Source: Methylobacterium goesingense
Lineage (GTDB): Bacteria > Pseudomonadota > Alphaproteobacteria > Rhizobiales > Beijerinckiaceae
Length of the DNA stretch: 52,689 bases
Assembly (NCBI RefSeq): GCF_022179225.1
Contig: NZ_BPQL01000155.1
Span: 1 to 52,689 of the forward strand
Direction: 5' to 3'
A program made the translations under genes and the position numbers. Positions within the stretch are counted from its first letter, which is position 1; each line of letters starts with the position of its first letter. Below the pieces are notes generated by a model. That model worked only from the letters and a program-made list of their open reading frames with translations, was not told the DNA's origin and did no database searches. This document shows, piece after piece, positions 7,376-17,575 of this stretch.

Positions 7376-9025
7376 ATGTCCAACGCTGCCCTGCCCGACG
7401 CTGCCGCGATGCCGGACGGACCGACGCGGGAGGCGGCGCCCCGGCGTGGGCCGCGCATGGACCACCGCATCCATCCGGGCGGCGTCATCGCCTTCCTGCT
7501 GGTCCTCGTGGGTGGTCTGACCTACGCGGTGGTCAGCCTCGTGGCCGACATGAACGCGGTCCACCAGGAACCCCTGGCGGTGGGCGCCTTCGTCCTCCTC
7601 GGGCTCGCGCTGCTGATCGCCCTCGGCTTCGAGTTCGTGAACGGCTTCCACGACACGGCGAACGCGGTCGCGACCGTGATCTACACCCATTCGATGCCGC
7701 CCCTCGTGGCGGTGATCTGGTCGGGGGCCTTCAACTTCCTCGGGGTGCTGCTCTCCTCGGGCGCGGTGGCCTACGCCATCGTCACCCTGCTGCCCGTGGA
7801 ACTGATCCTCCAGGTCGGCTCCGGCGCCGGTTACGCGATGATCTTCGCGCTGCTGATCGCCGCCATCCTGTGGAACCTCGGCACCTGGGCCTTCGGCCTG
7901 CCGAACTCCTCGTCGCACGCCCTGATCGGCTCGGTCATCGGCGTCGGTCTCGCCAACCAGCTCATGGCGCCCGAGGGCTCCGCGACCTCCGGGGTGGACT
8001 GGGCGCAGGCGCTCGGCGTGTTCAAGGCCCTGCTGTTCAGCCCGGTCTGCGGGTTCGTCGCCGCCGCCCTGCTGCTGCTCGCCCTCAAGGCCACCGTGCG
8101 GCGCAAGGATCTCTACGCGGCGCCCGAGGGCGAGGCGCCGCCCCCGCTCTGGATCCGCGGAACGCTGATCCTGACCTGCACCCTGGTGTCGTTCTTCCAC
8201 GGCGGCAACGACGGGCAGAAGGGCATGGGTCTGATCATGCTCATCCTCATCGGTGCGGCGCCGACCGCCTATGCGCTGAACCGCACCATGGCCGACGACA
8301 CCACCCCGGCCTTCGTCGCGGCCTCGCAGAGCGCGTGGGCGGTGTTCGCAAGCCATGCGGGCAGCGGCGCCCAGCCCGACGCGGCAGCGGCCCGCAGGCA
8401 GGTGGCGGAAGCACTGCGCTCCAAGGAGCTGAACCAGCCCACAGTCTACGCGGCCCTCGCCACCCTGTCGGCCGACATCGCCGCGAACGTCGAGAATTAC
8501 GGGGCGATCAAGCGGGTCCCGGCGGCCCAGACATCCAACCTGCGCAACGACATGTACCTCGCCTCCGACGCAATCCGCCTGCTGCCGAAGACCGGCGCCG
8601 CCTTCTCCGAAGCGGAAACCACCACACTCAAATCCTATACCGGGCTCCTCAACGACGGCACGCGCTACATCCCGACCTGGGTGAAGGTCTGCGTCGCCCT
8701 GGCCCTCGGGCTCGGCACCATGGTCGGCTGGAAACGCATCGTGGTCACGGTGGGCGAGAAGATCGGCAAGACCCACCTCACCTACGCGCAGGGCGCCTCG
8801 GCCGAGATGGTGGCGGCCGGCACGATCGGACTGGCCGAACTCTACGGGCTCCCGGTCTCGACGACCCACATCCTCTCGAGCGGCGTCGCCGGAACCATGG
8901 CGGCCAACGGCTCGGGCCTGCGGATGGCGACCGTCCGAAACATGGCGCTGGCCTGGGTGCTGACCCTGCCGGCGGCGATCACCCTCGCGGGGATCCTGTT
9001 CTTCCTGCTGCGACACGTGTTCTGA
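7376..9025 (+). CDS. pit: PiT-family inorganic phosphate transporter
   Basis: The 549-residue protein is a PHO4/PiT permease. The duplicated PiT signature is present: FVNGFHDTANAVATVIYT (about residues 92-109) and, in the second half, LVSFFHGGNDGQKGMGL plus GLPVSTTHILSSGVAGTMAA. About ten membrane helices flank a soluble loop of roughly 130 residues (about 310-435). ATG 7376, preceded by GGGAA, is preferred over an upstream TTG. It takes up phosphate (often as metal-phosphate) with protons across the inner membrane. A four-gap Pho-box-like repeat lies upstream, unusual for classic low-affinity Pit but compatible with pairing to PhoD. A small gene follows 17 bases later. Confidence 0.93.
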   Translation: MSNAALPDAAAMPDGPTREAAPRRGPRMDHRIHPGGVIAFLLVLVGGLTYAVVSLVADMNAVHQEPLAVGAFVLLGLALLIALGFEFVNGFHDTANAVATVIYTHSMPPLVAVIWSGAFNFLGVLLSSGAVAYAIVTLLPVELILQVGSGAGYAMIFALLIAAILWNLGTWAFGLPNSSSHALIGSVIGVGLANQLMAPEGSATSGVDWAQALGVFKALLFSPVCGFVAAALLLLALKATVRRKDLYAAPEGEAPPPLWIRGTLILTCTLVSFFHGGNDGQKGMGLIMLILIGAAPTAYALNRTMADDTTPAFVAASQSAWAVFASHAGSGAQPDAAAARRQVAEALRSKELNQPTVYAALATLSADIAANVENYGAIKRVPAAQTSNLRNDMYLASDAIRLLPKTGAAFSEAETTTLKSYTGLLNDGTRYIPTWVKVCVALALGLGTMVGWKRIVVTVGEKIGKTHLTYAQGASAEMVAAGTIGLAELYGLPVSTTHILSSGVAGTMAANGSGLRMATVRNMALAWVLTLPAAITLAGILFFLLRHVF

Positions 9026-9042
9026 CCGGACAAGAGGCCCCC

Positions 9043-9270
9043 ATGACCGATCCCGAGCCCGCCCCGGACGCGATCCCCGGAGACCGCCTCAGCGCCATGA
9101 ACGCCGCCCTGGCGGAGTGGGCCGCCTGCTCGGCGGCCGAGAGCCCCTCGCTCATCGAGCGCTTCGAGGCGATGGGGTACCGGGTCCGGGGCAAGTCGCG
9201 GGAGGAGGTCGCGGAGGTGCTCAAGCACCCGCCGGCCGGGCCTTCCACGCCTCCGGCGGACGGGCGCTGA
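9043..9270 (+). CDS. Small conserved-looking protein downstream of PiT
   Basis: A 75-residue soluble protein, 17 bases after the PiT stop and so probably cotranscribed. The ATG is preceded by an AAGAGGCCCC ribosome-site-like stretch. The central part (LSAMNAALAEWAACSAAESPS followed by a helix ending KSREEVAEVLKHPP) looks like a compact helical domain, flanked by Pro-rich tails. GC-rich third codon positions support coding. No function is recognised; position suggests a link to phosphate transport but that is inference only. Confidence 0.7.
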   Translation: MTDPEPAPDAIPGDRLSAMNAALAEWAACSAAESPSLIERFEAMGYRVRGKSREEVAEVLKHPPAGPSTPPADGR

Positions 9271-9341
9271 TCTCCAGGAGGCCCGGGGCGGTCAGCGCTG
9301 CCGACAGGGGCGAGGATCGCGATCGTGCGCATGTGACATCC

Positions 9342-9373
9342 CCTGGTTGGGCGGCACCGGCCGCCCAACCAGG
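9342..9373. terminator. Perfect hairpin, probable bidirectional terminator
   Basis: CCTGGTTGGGCGGC (9342-9355), loop ACCG, and its exact complement (9360-9373) form a 14-base-pair stem. It lies between the rightward PiT pair and the leftward mrp/binding-protein transcription unit. No clear T-run follows on either strand, which is common in high-GC genomes. Confidence 0.65.
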
Positions 9374-9438
9374 ATCATGGGCCGGCCAGAGCCCGCCCTG
9401 CGCGGGCGGCCTCCTGAAGCCCTTGGAATCTTTCGGAC

Positions 9439-10173
9439 CTAAGCGGGTTTCGCGGAGGCGCCGGCAGGCTCCATCCCGAACCGCCGGATCGCGGCCGCCG
9501 CCCGGGACGAGGCCAGGAAGGCGATGAGGCGCCGGGCCTCCGCGATCCGGTGCGCGGTGTCGACGATCGCGGCGGTGAAGACCTGGACGAGCTGGACCGC
9601 GTCCGGCAGGGGTCCGACGAGTTCGATGCCGGGCTGGCCGACGAGTTCGCTCACGGGCCCAAGGGCGAGGTCGGCCTCGCCGGCGGCCAGGGCCGCGGTG
9701 GAATCCGTGCCGCGGGGCAGAACCTTGGCGCGGACCCGATCGGTGATCCCGAGTCGCGGGAACACCACATCCCGCACGAACAGGCCGCTGGTGCTGCCCG
9801 GCATGACGACCGTGCCGGCGTCGAGCAGGGTCTGCCGGAAGGCGTCGCGGGTGCGAATGTCGGGCTTGGGAGCTCCCAGGCGGACGGCTGCGGCCAGGGC
9901 CGCGCGCGCCAGGGGCATGTCGGAGCCGGCCCGGATGCGGCCGCCTGCCGCCAGTTCGTCCAGCCCTTCCCGCGACAGCACGACGACGTCGATCCTCGCA
10001 CCGTGCTCCAGTTGCCAGCCGATGGTCTTCGGGCCCGTCCCCTGGGAAGCGCCCGAGAGCGTCTCGACCGCGATGCCGGTGTCGCGGACGAACTCCGGCA
10101 GCAGCGCCTGGTACGGCTCCCAGAAGCCGCCCGAGACGATCACCCCGAGCCTGTGCGTCGTCGCGCGCTCCAT
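9439..10173 (-). CDS. ModA-like substrate-binding protein without signal peptide
   Basis: This 244-residue protein resembles the type 2 periplasmic binding fold of ModA-like proteins (SBP_bac_11): a first strand LGVIVSGGFWEPYQALLPEF, then TGPKTIGWQLEHGARIDVVVL, VVMPGSTSGLFVRDVVF and a C-terminal LIAFLASSRAAAAIRRFGMEPA, the usual end of this family. No hydrophobic leader exists and none fits upstream, since the reading frame opens only six bases earlier. ATG 10173 is chosen because GGGAGG precedes it. Molybdate-like oxyanion or small organic ligands are possible. It follows mrpG by 32 bases on the same strand, so it may be cotranscribed with the antiporter. No modB/modC partner is nearby. Confidence 0.75.
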   Translation of the reverse strand: MERATTHRLGVIVSGGFWEPYQALLPEFVRDTGIAVETLSGASQGTGPKTIGWQLEHGARIDVVVLSREGLDELAAGGRIRAGSDMPLARAALAAAVRLGAPKPDIRTRDAFRQTLLDAGTVVMPGSTSGLFVRDVVFPRLGITDRVRAKVLPRGTDSTAALAAGEADLALGPVSELVGQPGIELVGPLPDAVQLVQVFTAAIVDTAHRIAEARRLIAFLASSRAAAAIRRFGMEPAGASAKPA

Positions 10174-10205
10174 GCTCACCCTCCCGTCGATTGCATGCGG
10201 CCGCC

Positions 10206-10547
10206 TCAGATCTCGGGCGGCGCGCCGGGATTGCCCTCGTGCCGGTCCCGCTGTGCGGCGGCGCGGGCGAGCAGCAGGAGCGTGACCGGCGTCGTGATCG
10301 TGAGGAACACGCCGATCAGCGCGTCACGCAGGACGAGGCGGCCTTCGAGGAGCGAGAGCAGCACCATCGAACTCGTCAGGATCAGGGCCATGCCCAGGGT
10401 CGCGCCGAGTGTCGGCGCGTGGACACGCTCGTAGAACGTCCGCAGGCGGACGAGCCCGAGAGCCCCCGTGAGGGAGACGCCGGCCCCGGCGATCGCCAGC
10501 GCGACGACCAGCCAGGCGGCCCAGGCGGGCAGGTCTGCGCCGCTCAC
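10206..10547 (-). CDS. mrpG: Mrp antiporter subunit G
   Basis: A 113-residue membrane protein starting at GTG 10547, inside the stop of mrpF (GTGA overlap). It has three hydrophobic segments (AWLVVALAIAGAGVSLTGALGLV; LGATLGMALILTSSMVLL; LIGVFLTITTPVTLLLLARAA) and the MrpG hallmark GLVRLRTFYERVHAPTLGATLG, including the conserved Arg and His. MrpG is a small membrane subunit of the Na+(K+)/H+ antiporter complex, needed for full assembly. It is the last recognisable mrp gene of the operon. Confidence 0.92.
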   Translation of the reverse strand: MSGADLPAWAAWLVVALAIAGAGVSLTGALGLVRLRTFYERVHAPTLGATLGMALILTSSMVLLSLLEGRLVLRDALIGVFLTITTPVTLLLLARAAAQRDRHEGNPGAPPEI

Positions 10548-10828
10548 TGGATCACCTCGCCCTGCATCAGGAACTTGGCCAGCGCCACCGTCGCGGTAAA
10601 GCCGATCATGCCGAGGATCAGCGCCGCCTCGAAGTAGAGGCCGCTGCCGGTGCGCATACCGTGGACCACGATCGCCAGCATCCCGTTGAGATAGAGGGTG
10701 TCGAGGCCGAGGATGCGGTCCTGCGCGCGCGGGCCGCGCAGCATCCGCCACGCGGCGAGTGCCATGGCCAGCACCAGCATGCCTTGCGCGAGGCCGAGGC
10801 CCCAGTCGAGAACCGTCGTGGCGCTCAT
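10544..10828 (-). CDS. mrpF: Mrp antiporter subunit F
   Basis: The 94-residue protein has three membrane segments and the MrpF pattern MLRGPRAQDRILGLDTLYLNGMLAIVVHG, with the conserved Arg-x-Asp-Arg region between helices one and two, then YFEAALILGMIGFTATVALAKFL. The ATG at 10828 overlaps the mrpE stop by four bases and its own stop overlaps the GTG of mrpG. Subunit F lies in the membrane beside subunits D, E and G in the Mrp complex. Confidence 0.93.
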   Translation of the reverse strand: MSATTVLDWGLGLAQGMLVLAMALAAWRMLRGPRAQDRILGLDTLYLNGMLAIVVHGMRTGSGLYFEAALILGMIGFTATVALAKFLMQGEVIQ

Positions 10829-11336
10829 GCGCTGTCCCCTCTCGCGAAGATCTGCATCAGGGGGCGCTCGTAGCGGTCCTTCACCCGCCGCACCCATTCG
10901 TCCCCGTCCGTATAATCGAGGACGTGCAGGAGCAGGCGGCCGGTGCCGGAATCGTAGCGCACCCAGAGCGTGCCGGGCGTGGCCGTGAGGATGATCGACA
11001 GGACCGCGAGCCCGAAGGGCTCGCGCAGGTCGAGGGGGATCGCCACGAAGCCGGTCCGGCGTGTGCCGCGGCGCAGCCCGAGGATGATCCGGCCGACGTC
11101 GATGTTGGAGCGCACCATGTCGTACAGGACGACGACGAGGAGCCGCGCCAGCGTGCTCGGCGCGCGCACCCGCACGGCGGGGGGCCGCAGCGCCCGCATC
11201 ACGGCGGGAACCGTCAATCCGACGAGGAGGGCGAGCACGGCGCTGCCGGGACTCAAGGGCGCGTTGAGGAGGAGCCAGGTGACGGCGAGGCCGACGGACA
11301 GCAGGGGGTAGGGCAGGAACGGGCGCAAGATCCGGC

Positions 11337-11340
<4 letters not shown>
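10825..11340 (-). CDS. mrpE: Mrp antiporter subunit E
   Basis: A 171-residue protein starting at GTG 11340, which overlaps the mrpD stop. Two N-terminal membrane segments (LLSVGLAVTWLLLNAPL; GSAVLALLVGLTVPAVMRAL) precede the cytoplasmic MrpE domain with VVVLYDMVRSNIDVGRIIL and LAVLSIILTATPGTLWV. MrpE helps assemble the Mrp complex. The spacing of four-base overlaps on both sides shows tight translational coupling in the mrp operon. Confidence 0.93.
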
Positions 11341-12940
<1,600 letters not shown>

Positions 12941-12944
<4 letters not shown>

Positions 12945-13018
12945 GGATACCGGTTCATGGCTTGCGAGTTCATGGCGTGCGAGTTCATGGCGTGCGAGTT
13001 CATGGCGTGCGGGTTCAC
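12941..13018 (-). CDS. Pentapeptide-repeat micro-ORF bridging mrpC and mrpD
   Basis: A 25-codon frame starts at GTG 13018, which overlaps the mrpC stop (GTGA), and ends in a TGA (12943-12941) that overlaps the mrpD ATG (ATGA). It encodes five pentapeptides: VNPHA, MNSHA, MNSHA, MNSQA, MNRYP. Each repeat supplies an in-frame ATG. Seen directly: exact overlaps at both ends and a 15-base period, a multiple of three. Inferred: ribosomes finishing mrpC could pass through this frame to reach mrpD without a separate ribosome site. Whether the peptide itself accumulates is unknown; it could be only a coupling device or a recent slippage product. Confidence 0.5.
12953..13012. repeat. 15-bp tandem repeat between mrpC and mrpD
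   Basis: Four tandem copies of GTTCATGGCGTGCGA (plus-strand view) run from 12953 to 13012. Copy one has CTTG in place of CGTG, and copy four ends in G. A fifth degenerate copy, GTTCACGGATGCGGG, runs from 13013 to 13027 over the mrpC stop region. The low divergence suggests recent expansion by slippage. The unit length keeps reading frame whatever the copy number. Confidence 0.95.
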
Positions 13019-13383
13019 GGATGCGGGTTCCCGGGGTGGGGCTCGGCCTGGTGCGGCTCGCGTCCGTCCACGTGGTCGCTGCCGGTGACGCCGCGCGCCG
13101 CGAGCAGGACGACGAGGAAGAGCGCGGTGAGTGCGAAGCCGATCACCAGGGCGGTGAGGACCAGGGCCTGGGGGACGGGATCGTCGACGGAGACGACCTC
13201 GGCGGCCGCTCCGAGCACCGGCGGCGCCCCCACCGTGAGCCGACCCATGGCGAAGATGAACAGGTTGACGGCGTAGCTCAGCAGCGAGATGCCCAGCACG
13301 ACCTGGAAGGTGCGGGGACGCAGCATCAGCCAGATGCCGGAGGCGGCGAAGACGCCGATGCCCAGCGACAGCACGATCTCCAT
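13015..13383 (-). CDS. mrpC: Mrp antiporter subunit C
   Basis: The 122-residue NuoK-like subunit has three membrane segments: EIVLSLGIGVFAASGIWLML, FQVVLGISLLSYAVNLFIFAMG and ALVLTALVIGFALTALFLVVLL. The family Glu is replaced by the usual Mrp pattern, and PVPQALVLTALVIG is typical of MrpC. Its ATG shares one base with the mrpAB stop (TGATG). The C-terminal tail after LAARG is His/Pro-rich (HQAEPHPGNPHP) and runs into a degenerate copy of the tandem repeat that follows, so the tail may have been lengthened by repeat growth. Confidence 0.94.
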   Translation of the reverse strand: MEIVLSLGIGVFAASGIWLMLRPRTFQVVLGISLLSYAVNLFIFAMGRLTVGAPPVLGAAAEVVSVDDPVPQALVLTALVIGFALTALFLVVLLAARGVTGSDHVDGREPHQAEPHPGNPHP

Positions 13384-16325
13384 CAGGCGGTCTCCCCCTC
13401 GGCGACCCGCTCCGCTTCGGCCTCGGCGGAGCGCGTGCGGCGCAGGGACTGGTGGGCCAGGGCGACGAGCATAAGCGCGCTCGCGCCCACCACCAGGACC
13501 ATGATGCCGAGATCGAACAGCAGCGCGCTCGCCACCGGCACCTTGCCCAGCAGCGGCGGCTCCCAATAGGCGAAGTAGGCGGTGAGGAACGGGCGCCCGA
13601 ACAGCCAGGAGCCCGCGCCGGCCAGGACCGCGACCAGCAGGCCGATCCCGATCCAGGCGATCGGCTGGATGCGCAGGCGCGCCTCAACCCACTCGGCGCC
13701 CTGGGCCATGTATTGCAGCATGAACGCGATGGTGAGCGCGATGCCGCCGGCAAAGCCCCCGCCCGGCAGGTCGTGCCCCCGCAGGAACAGGTGCAGGGCG
13801 AGCAGGACGATGAAGGGGAAGAGCCATGTCATCACCACGCGGGGGACGAGCAGGGCGTCGGCGGCGGTCTCGCCGGGGCTGCGGTCGGCGCGGGCCGCGT
13901 CGTAGGCGTCGTGGCTCACCTGCTGGCGCGGCCGCCCCAGGCTGTCGGAAGCCGGCCGGAAGCGGCGCAGGAGCGCGAACACCGTGAGCCCGACGATGCC
14001 GAGCACGCAGATCTCGCCCAGCGTGTCGAAGGCCCGGAAGTCGACCAGCAGGACGTTGACCACGTTGCGCCCGCCCGCCCGCGGATAGGCCTCCTCGACG
14101 AACCAGCGCGCGATGCCGTCGACCGCCGGCCGCGTCATCACCGCGTAGGCGAGGCCCGCGAGGCCGAGGCCGGCGAAGCCCGCGATGCAGAGGTCGACGA
14201 TGCGGCGGCGGCGCGCGCGGACCACCTCGGCGGCCGGCGCGGGGATCGCCGCGTCGCGCTTGGGGAGCCAGCGCAGGCCCAGCAGCAGCAGCACCGTGGT
14301 GACGATCTCGACCAGGATCTGCGTGACAGCGAGGTCGGGGGCCGAGAGCCAGAGGAAGGTGAGGCAGCTCACCAGCCCCGCCCCGCCGACGAAGATCGTG
14401 GCGGACAGGCGGTGGTACTTCGCCCGCTCCGCCGCGCCGACGGCGCAGGCCGCGCCCACCACCCACATCAGCGCGAAGGCGGGATCGAAATCCGTGCTGT
14501 TTCCCGGCGCGAAGAGATCGAGCCCGCGCGCGACCCCCGCCAGCACGGCGGCCAGGAGCACGGTGAGAAAGAGAATGCGCAGCTGCACTTGGAGGCGCTC
14601 GCTGCCCAGATGCCCTTCCAGCGCGCGTGCCCCGGTCACGAGACCCGTCATTGCGCGCTCGAAGAGCCGGCCGCCATCGAGGCGGTCCATCAGCCAGGGG
14701 CCGCCCCGGGGATTGCTGTTGATCCGCCGCCCGAACACGACGTAGAGCGCGACACCGCCGAGCAGCGCCACGACGCTGAGGGCCAGCGGCGCGTTGAAGC
14801 CGTGCCAGATCGCGAGGTCGTAGTCGGGCGTCCGCGGCCCAAGGACGGCGCGCACCGCCTCGGCGAGCAAGGGGCCGATCGTGAGGTTCGGCACGAGGCC
14901 GATGGCGATGCAGACGAAGACGAGGAACTCGATCGGAATGCGCATCCAGCGCACCGGCTCGTGGGGTGCGTGCGGCAGGTCGTGAGGGGCGGCCCCGAAG
15001 AAGGTCTGCCGGATGAAGCGCACGGAGTAGAGCATGGTGAAGGCGGAGGCCAACGTCGCCAGCACCGGCAGGGCGAGGTTGAGCCAGTGGTCGCCCGCGT
15101 TGTCGACGGCTTCCGCCAGGAACATCTCCTTGGACAGGAAGCCGTTGAGGAGGGGCACGCCCGCCATCGCGGCGGCGGCCACCATCGCCAGGGTGGCGGT
15201 GTAGGGCATCGCCCGCCACAACCCGCTGAGGCGGCGCATGTCCCGCGTGCCCGTCTCGTGGTCGATAATCCCGGCGGCCATGAACAGCGAGGCCTTAAAG
15301 GTCGCGTGGTTCACCGTGTGAAAGATCGCCGCCACGACGGCGAGCGGCGAATCGAGGCCGAGCAGCAGGGTGATCAGCCCGAGATGGCTGATCGTGGAAT
15401 AGGCCAGCAGGCCCTTGAGGTCGTGCTGGAAGATCGCGCTCCAGGCGCCCACCAGCATCGTCACCATGCCGGCGGTGCCCACGATCCAGTACCAGCTCTC
15501 GGTGCCGGCGAGCACCGGCCAGAACCGGATCATCAGGAAGATGCCGGCCTTCACCATCGTGGCCGAGTGCAGGTAGGCGCTGATCGGCGTCGGCGCCGCC
15601 ATGGCGCGGGGTAGCCAGATGTGGAACGGGAACTGCGCCGACTTGGTCAGCGCCCCGGCCAGAACCAGCACCAGGGCCGGCAGATAGAGTGGGCTGGACC
15701 GGATCGCGTCGCCCGAGGCGAGCACCACCGAGAGATCGTAGCTGCCCACGATGTGCCCGATCAGCACCATGCCGACGAAGAGGCAGAGGCCGCCCGCCGC
15801 CGTGATGGTGAGCGCCATCCGCGCCCCGTCGCGGGCCGAGGCGTTGTCGGACCAGTAACCGATCAGCAGGAACGAGACGATGCTGGTCAGCTCCCAGAAC
15901 ACCACCAGCTGGATCAGGTTGCCCGAGAGCACGATGCCGAGCATCGCGCCCACGAAGGCCAGCAGGTAGCAGAACAGGCGTGGAACCGGATCCTCGGCCG
16001 CCATGTAGTAGCGGGCATAGAGCACCACGAGAGCGCCGATCCCCAGCACCAGCACCGCGAACAGCCAGGACAGGCCGTCGAGCCGCAGCACGATCTGGAC
16101 GCCGAGGGTGGGCAGCCAGTCCAGGCTCCAGGCTACGGTGTTGGCGCCGGCCACCGCCGGGTAGAGCAGGCCGATGCAGCCCAGGGCCGCCACCATCACC
16201 AGCCCGGCCAGGAGCGCGGCGGCGTTGCGGGCGTGTCCGGGCAGGCAGATCACGGCCGCGCTGCCGAGGAAGGGCAGGAGCGCGGCGGTGGCGAGAAGAA
16301 GTTGAGGCGGCATCAGCTCGGGCAA
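13383..16325 (-). CDS. mrpA: Mrp antiporter fused subunit A/B
   Basis: This 980-residue protein combines the large Complex I-like MrpA with an MrpB domain. Residues about 1-500 are the NuoL-like antiporter core (LIQLVVFWELTSIVSFLLIGYW with the key Glu; ALTKSAQFPFHIWLPRAMAAPTPISAYLHSATMVKAG with conserved Lys and His; GVPLLNGFLSKEMFL). Residues about 570-790 hold the NuoJ/MbhD-like part with the acidic LSAPDLAVTQILVEIVTTVLLLLGLRWLPK. The last 140 residues are MnhB-like (LRGHDLPGGGFAGGIALTIAFMLQYM). The fusion replaces a separate mrpB and corresponds to group-2 (PhaAB-like) operons of rhizobia. It leads the operon. ATG 16325 is used; ATG 16313 is a second option. Confidence 0.94.
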   Translation of the reverse strand: MPELMPPQLLLATAALLPFLGSAAVICLPGHARNAAALLAGLVMVAALGCIGLLYPAVAGANTVAWSLDWLPTLGVQIVLRLDGLSWLFAVLVLGIGALVVLYARYYMAAEDPVPRLFCYLLAFVGAMLGIVLSGNLIQLVVFWELTSIVSFLLIGYWSDNASARDGARMALTITAAGGLCLFVGMVLIGHIVGSYDLSVVLASGDAIRSSPLYLPALVLVLAGALTKSAQFPFHIWLPRAMAAPTPISAYLHSATMVKAGIFLMIRFWPVLAGTESWYWIVGTAGMVTMLVGAWSAIFQHDLKGLLAYSTISHLGLITLLLGLDSPLAVVAAIFHTVNHATFKASLFMAAGIIDHETGTRDMRRLSGLWRAMPYTATLAMVAAAAMAGVPLLNGFLSKEMFLAEAVDNAGDHWLNLALPVLATLASAFTMLYSVRFIRQTFFGAAPHDLPHAPHEPVRWMRIPIEFLVFVCIAIGLVPNLTIGPLLAEAVRAVLGPRTPDYDLAIWHGFNAPLALSVVALLGGVALYVVFGRRINSNPRGGPWLMDRLDGGRLFERAMTGLVTGARALEGHLGSERLQVQLRILFLTVLLAAVLAGVARGLDLFAPGNSTDFDPAFALMWVVGAACAVGAAERAKYHRLSATIFVGGAGLVSCLTFLWLSAPDLAVTQILVEIVTTVLLLLGLRWLPKRDAAIPAPAAEVVRARRRRIVDLCIAGFAGLGLAGLAYAVMTRPAVDGIARWFVEEAYPRAGGRNVVNVLLVDFRAFDTLGEICVLGIVGLTVFALLRRFRPASDSLGRPRQQVSHDAYDAARADRSPGETAADALLVPRVVMTWLFPFIVLLALHLFLRGHDLPGGGFAGGIALTIAFMLQYMAQGAEWVEARLRIQPIAWIGIGLLVAVLAGAGSWLFGRPFLTAYFAYWEPPLLGKVPVASALLFDLGIMVLVVGASALMLVALAHQSLRRTRSAEAEAERVAEGETA

Positions 16326-16622
16326 TGAGAGGAGCGGGCGGACATGCTTAAAGACGGGCAGGCTTGGACGCCCCCGTCGTCGGGCGGAACCGCCCTCCCT
16401 CGGGTACGGACGGCGCTCCGGACGAATCGTCGGAGGCGCTCATCCACGTCATGGTGCGTATAGCGGCCGGCACGCGAGGTGGCGAGCACCGACATGCGGG
16501 AACCGCCCCGTTACCGGGCGGATGAAAACGCGGCGGCCGTTCGTCTGACTGGGACACGCCCGGTCGGCGTGGTGCCGTCCCCGGCGCCATCCCACGTTGC
16601 GGCCGGGCCCAGGGAGACAGGC
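16326..16622. promoter_or_regulatory. Divergent spacer with imperfect inverted repeat
   Basis: The 297 bases between mrpA and the outer-membrane gene hold no convincing gene. An imperfect inverted repeat is centred at 16426 (arms 16413-16425 and 16427-16439, one bulge per arm, with the core GACGAATCGTC). It could be an operator or a hairpin in the mrp leader. No sigma-70 boxes stand out. Confidence 0.35.
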
Positions 16623-17540
16623 GTGATCCGCAGCCCATCCAAGATCGAGACCCCGTCCAAAGCCTTCCGGTCCCTCCTGCGCCGCCTGTCGCGCGGCCTC
16701 CCGCTCCTGCTCCTCGGGGCGGCCCCGGCGATGGCCGGATCCGCCGCCCAGCCGGGCCAGACCATCGGCCTGCCCGCCGGCGCCCAGCTTCCCGTCGGCC
16801 TCTACTTCGTCAACACCTCGAGCTTCGGCGTCCGCGACACCCGTCCGCTGGACTCGGAATCGAACATCAACCTGCCGGCCTTCGTCTGGTCCACGCCCTG
16901 GACCCTATTCGGGGCCCGCCTGAACCTCATCGCGATCCAGCCCGTGGTGGCCTCGAGCCCGCGCGGGACGCCCTATCAGAGCGGCATCGGCCAGCCCCTG
17001 CTCGCCGGCCAGCTCGCCTGGGACCTCGGCAACAAGTTCGGCGTGAGCTACCTCTTCGGCGGATACCTGCCCATCGAGACGCGCTTCCTGACCCAGAACA
17101 CGTCCTTCAGCCACCGCTTCGCGGCGAGCTACACCGGGGACGGGCTGAACCTCACGGCCAACCTCCTCTACGGCATCTTCATCGACCCGGTCTCCCCGCA
17201 GGGCGGGGTCTATCCCGACTACCTGAACATCGACCTGACCGCGACGAAGAAGTTCGGCAAATGGGAGGTCGGGCCGGTGGCCTTCGCGTCGACCGACCTG
17301 CCGACCCGGTTCCCCGGCTACCAGCGCCAGGGCCAGATCGCGGTGGGGGGCCTCGTCGGGTACAATTTCGGTCCCGTGAACCTGCAGGCCTACGTCACGC
17401 GGGACATCGCGGAGCGCAACTACGGCGGGCGCGAGACGCGCGGATGGCTCAGGGTCATCGTGCCCATCTACAAGGAGGGCACCAGCGCCGCCGCGCCGAC
17501 CCTTCCGGTGGCGGGACCGGGCCGGATCGCGCGCCAGTAG
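16623..17540 (+). CDS. Outer-membrane MetA-pathway-type beta-barrel protein
   Basis: The 305-residue product starts at GTG 16623 (GGGAGACA upstream). A basic and hydrophobic signal peptide (LLRRLSRGLPLLLLGAAPAMA) is probably cleaved after AMA near residue 40. The mature part shows repeated amphipathic beta-strand patterns and aromatic girdle residues, such as FGVSYLFGGYLPIETRF, LNLTANLLYGIF, YPDYLNIDLTATKKF and GGLVGYNFGPVNLQAYVTRD. This matches transporters of the phenol-degradation MetA/SphA-like outer-membrane family. Substrate is unknown; hydrophobic or aromatic compounds are typical. Genes on either side offer no catabolic context. An alternative GTG at 16479 would put a non-signal stretch before the leader and is disfavoured. 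Confidence 0.75.
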   Translation: MIRSPSKIETPSKAFRSLLRRLSRGLPLLLLGAAPAMAGSAAQPGQTIGLPAGAQLPVGLYFVNTSSFGVRDTRPLDSESNINLPAFVWSTPWTLFGARLNLIAIQPVVASSPRGTPYQSGIGQPLLAGQLAWDLGNKFGVSYLFGGYLPIETRFLTQNTSFSHRFAASYTGDGLNLTANLLYGIFIDPVSPQGGVYPDYLNIDLTATKKFGKWEVGPVAFASTDLPTRFPGYQRQGQIAVGGLVGYNFGPVNLQAYVTRDIAERNYGGRETRGWLRVIVPIYKEGTSAAAPTLPVAGPGRIARQ

Positions 17541-17575
17541 CGGCACCCGCCCGCGACCTCCGGCGGGGCCCGCTA
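17538..17575. terminator. Long hairpin starting in the stop codon
   Basis: TAGCGG (17538-17543, including the TAG stop) pairs with CCGCTA (17570-17575), and CCCGCC (17546-17551) pairs with GGCGGG (17562-17567), around a 10-base loop and a 2x2 internal loop. It is a likely terminator or mRNA-stabilising stem for the outer-membrane gene. No U-run is present. Confidence 0.5.

Noticed and set aside
12953..13027. CRISPR-like array
   Set aside because: The 15-bp units are directly tandem without spacers; it is a simple repeat within a micro-ORF.
16479..16622. N-terminal extension of the outer-membrane protein from GTG 16479
   Set aside because: It would place 48 non-signal residues ahead of an evident signal peptide; GTG 16623 has a ribosome site and starts directly before the leader.
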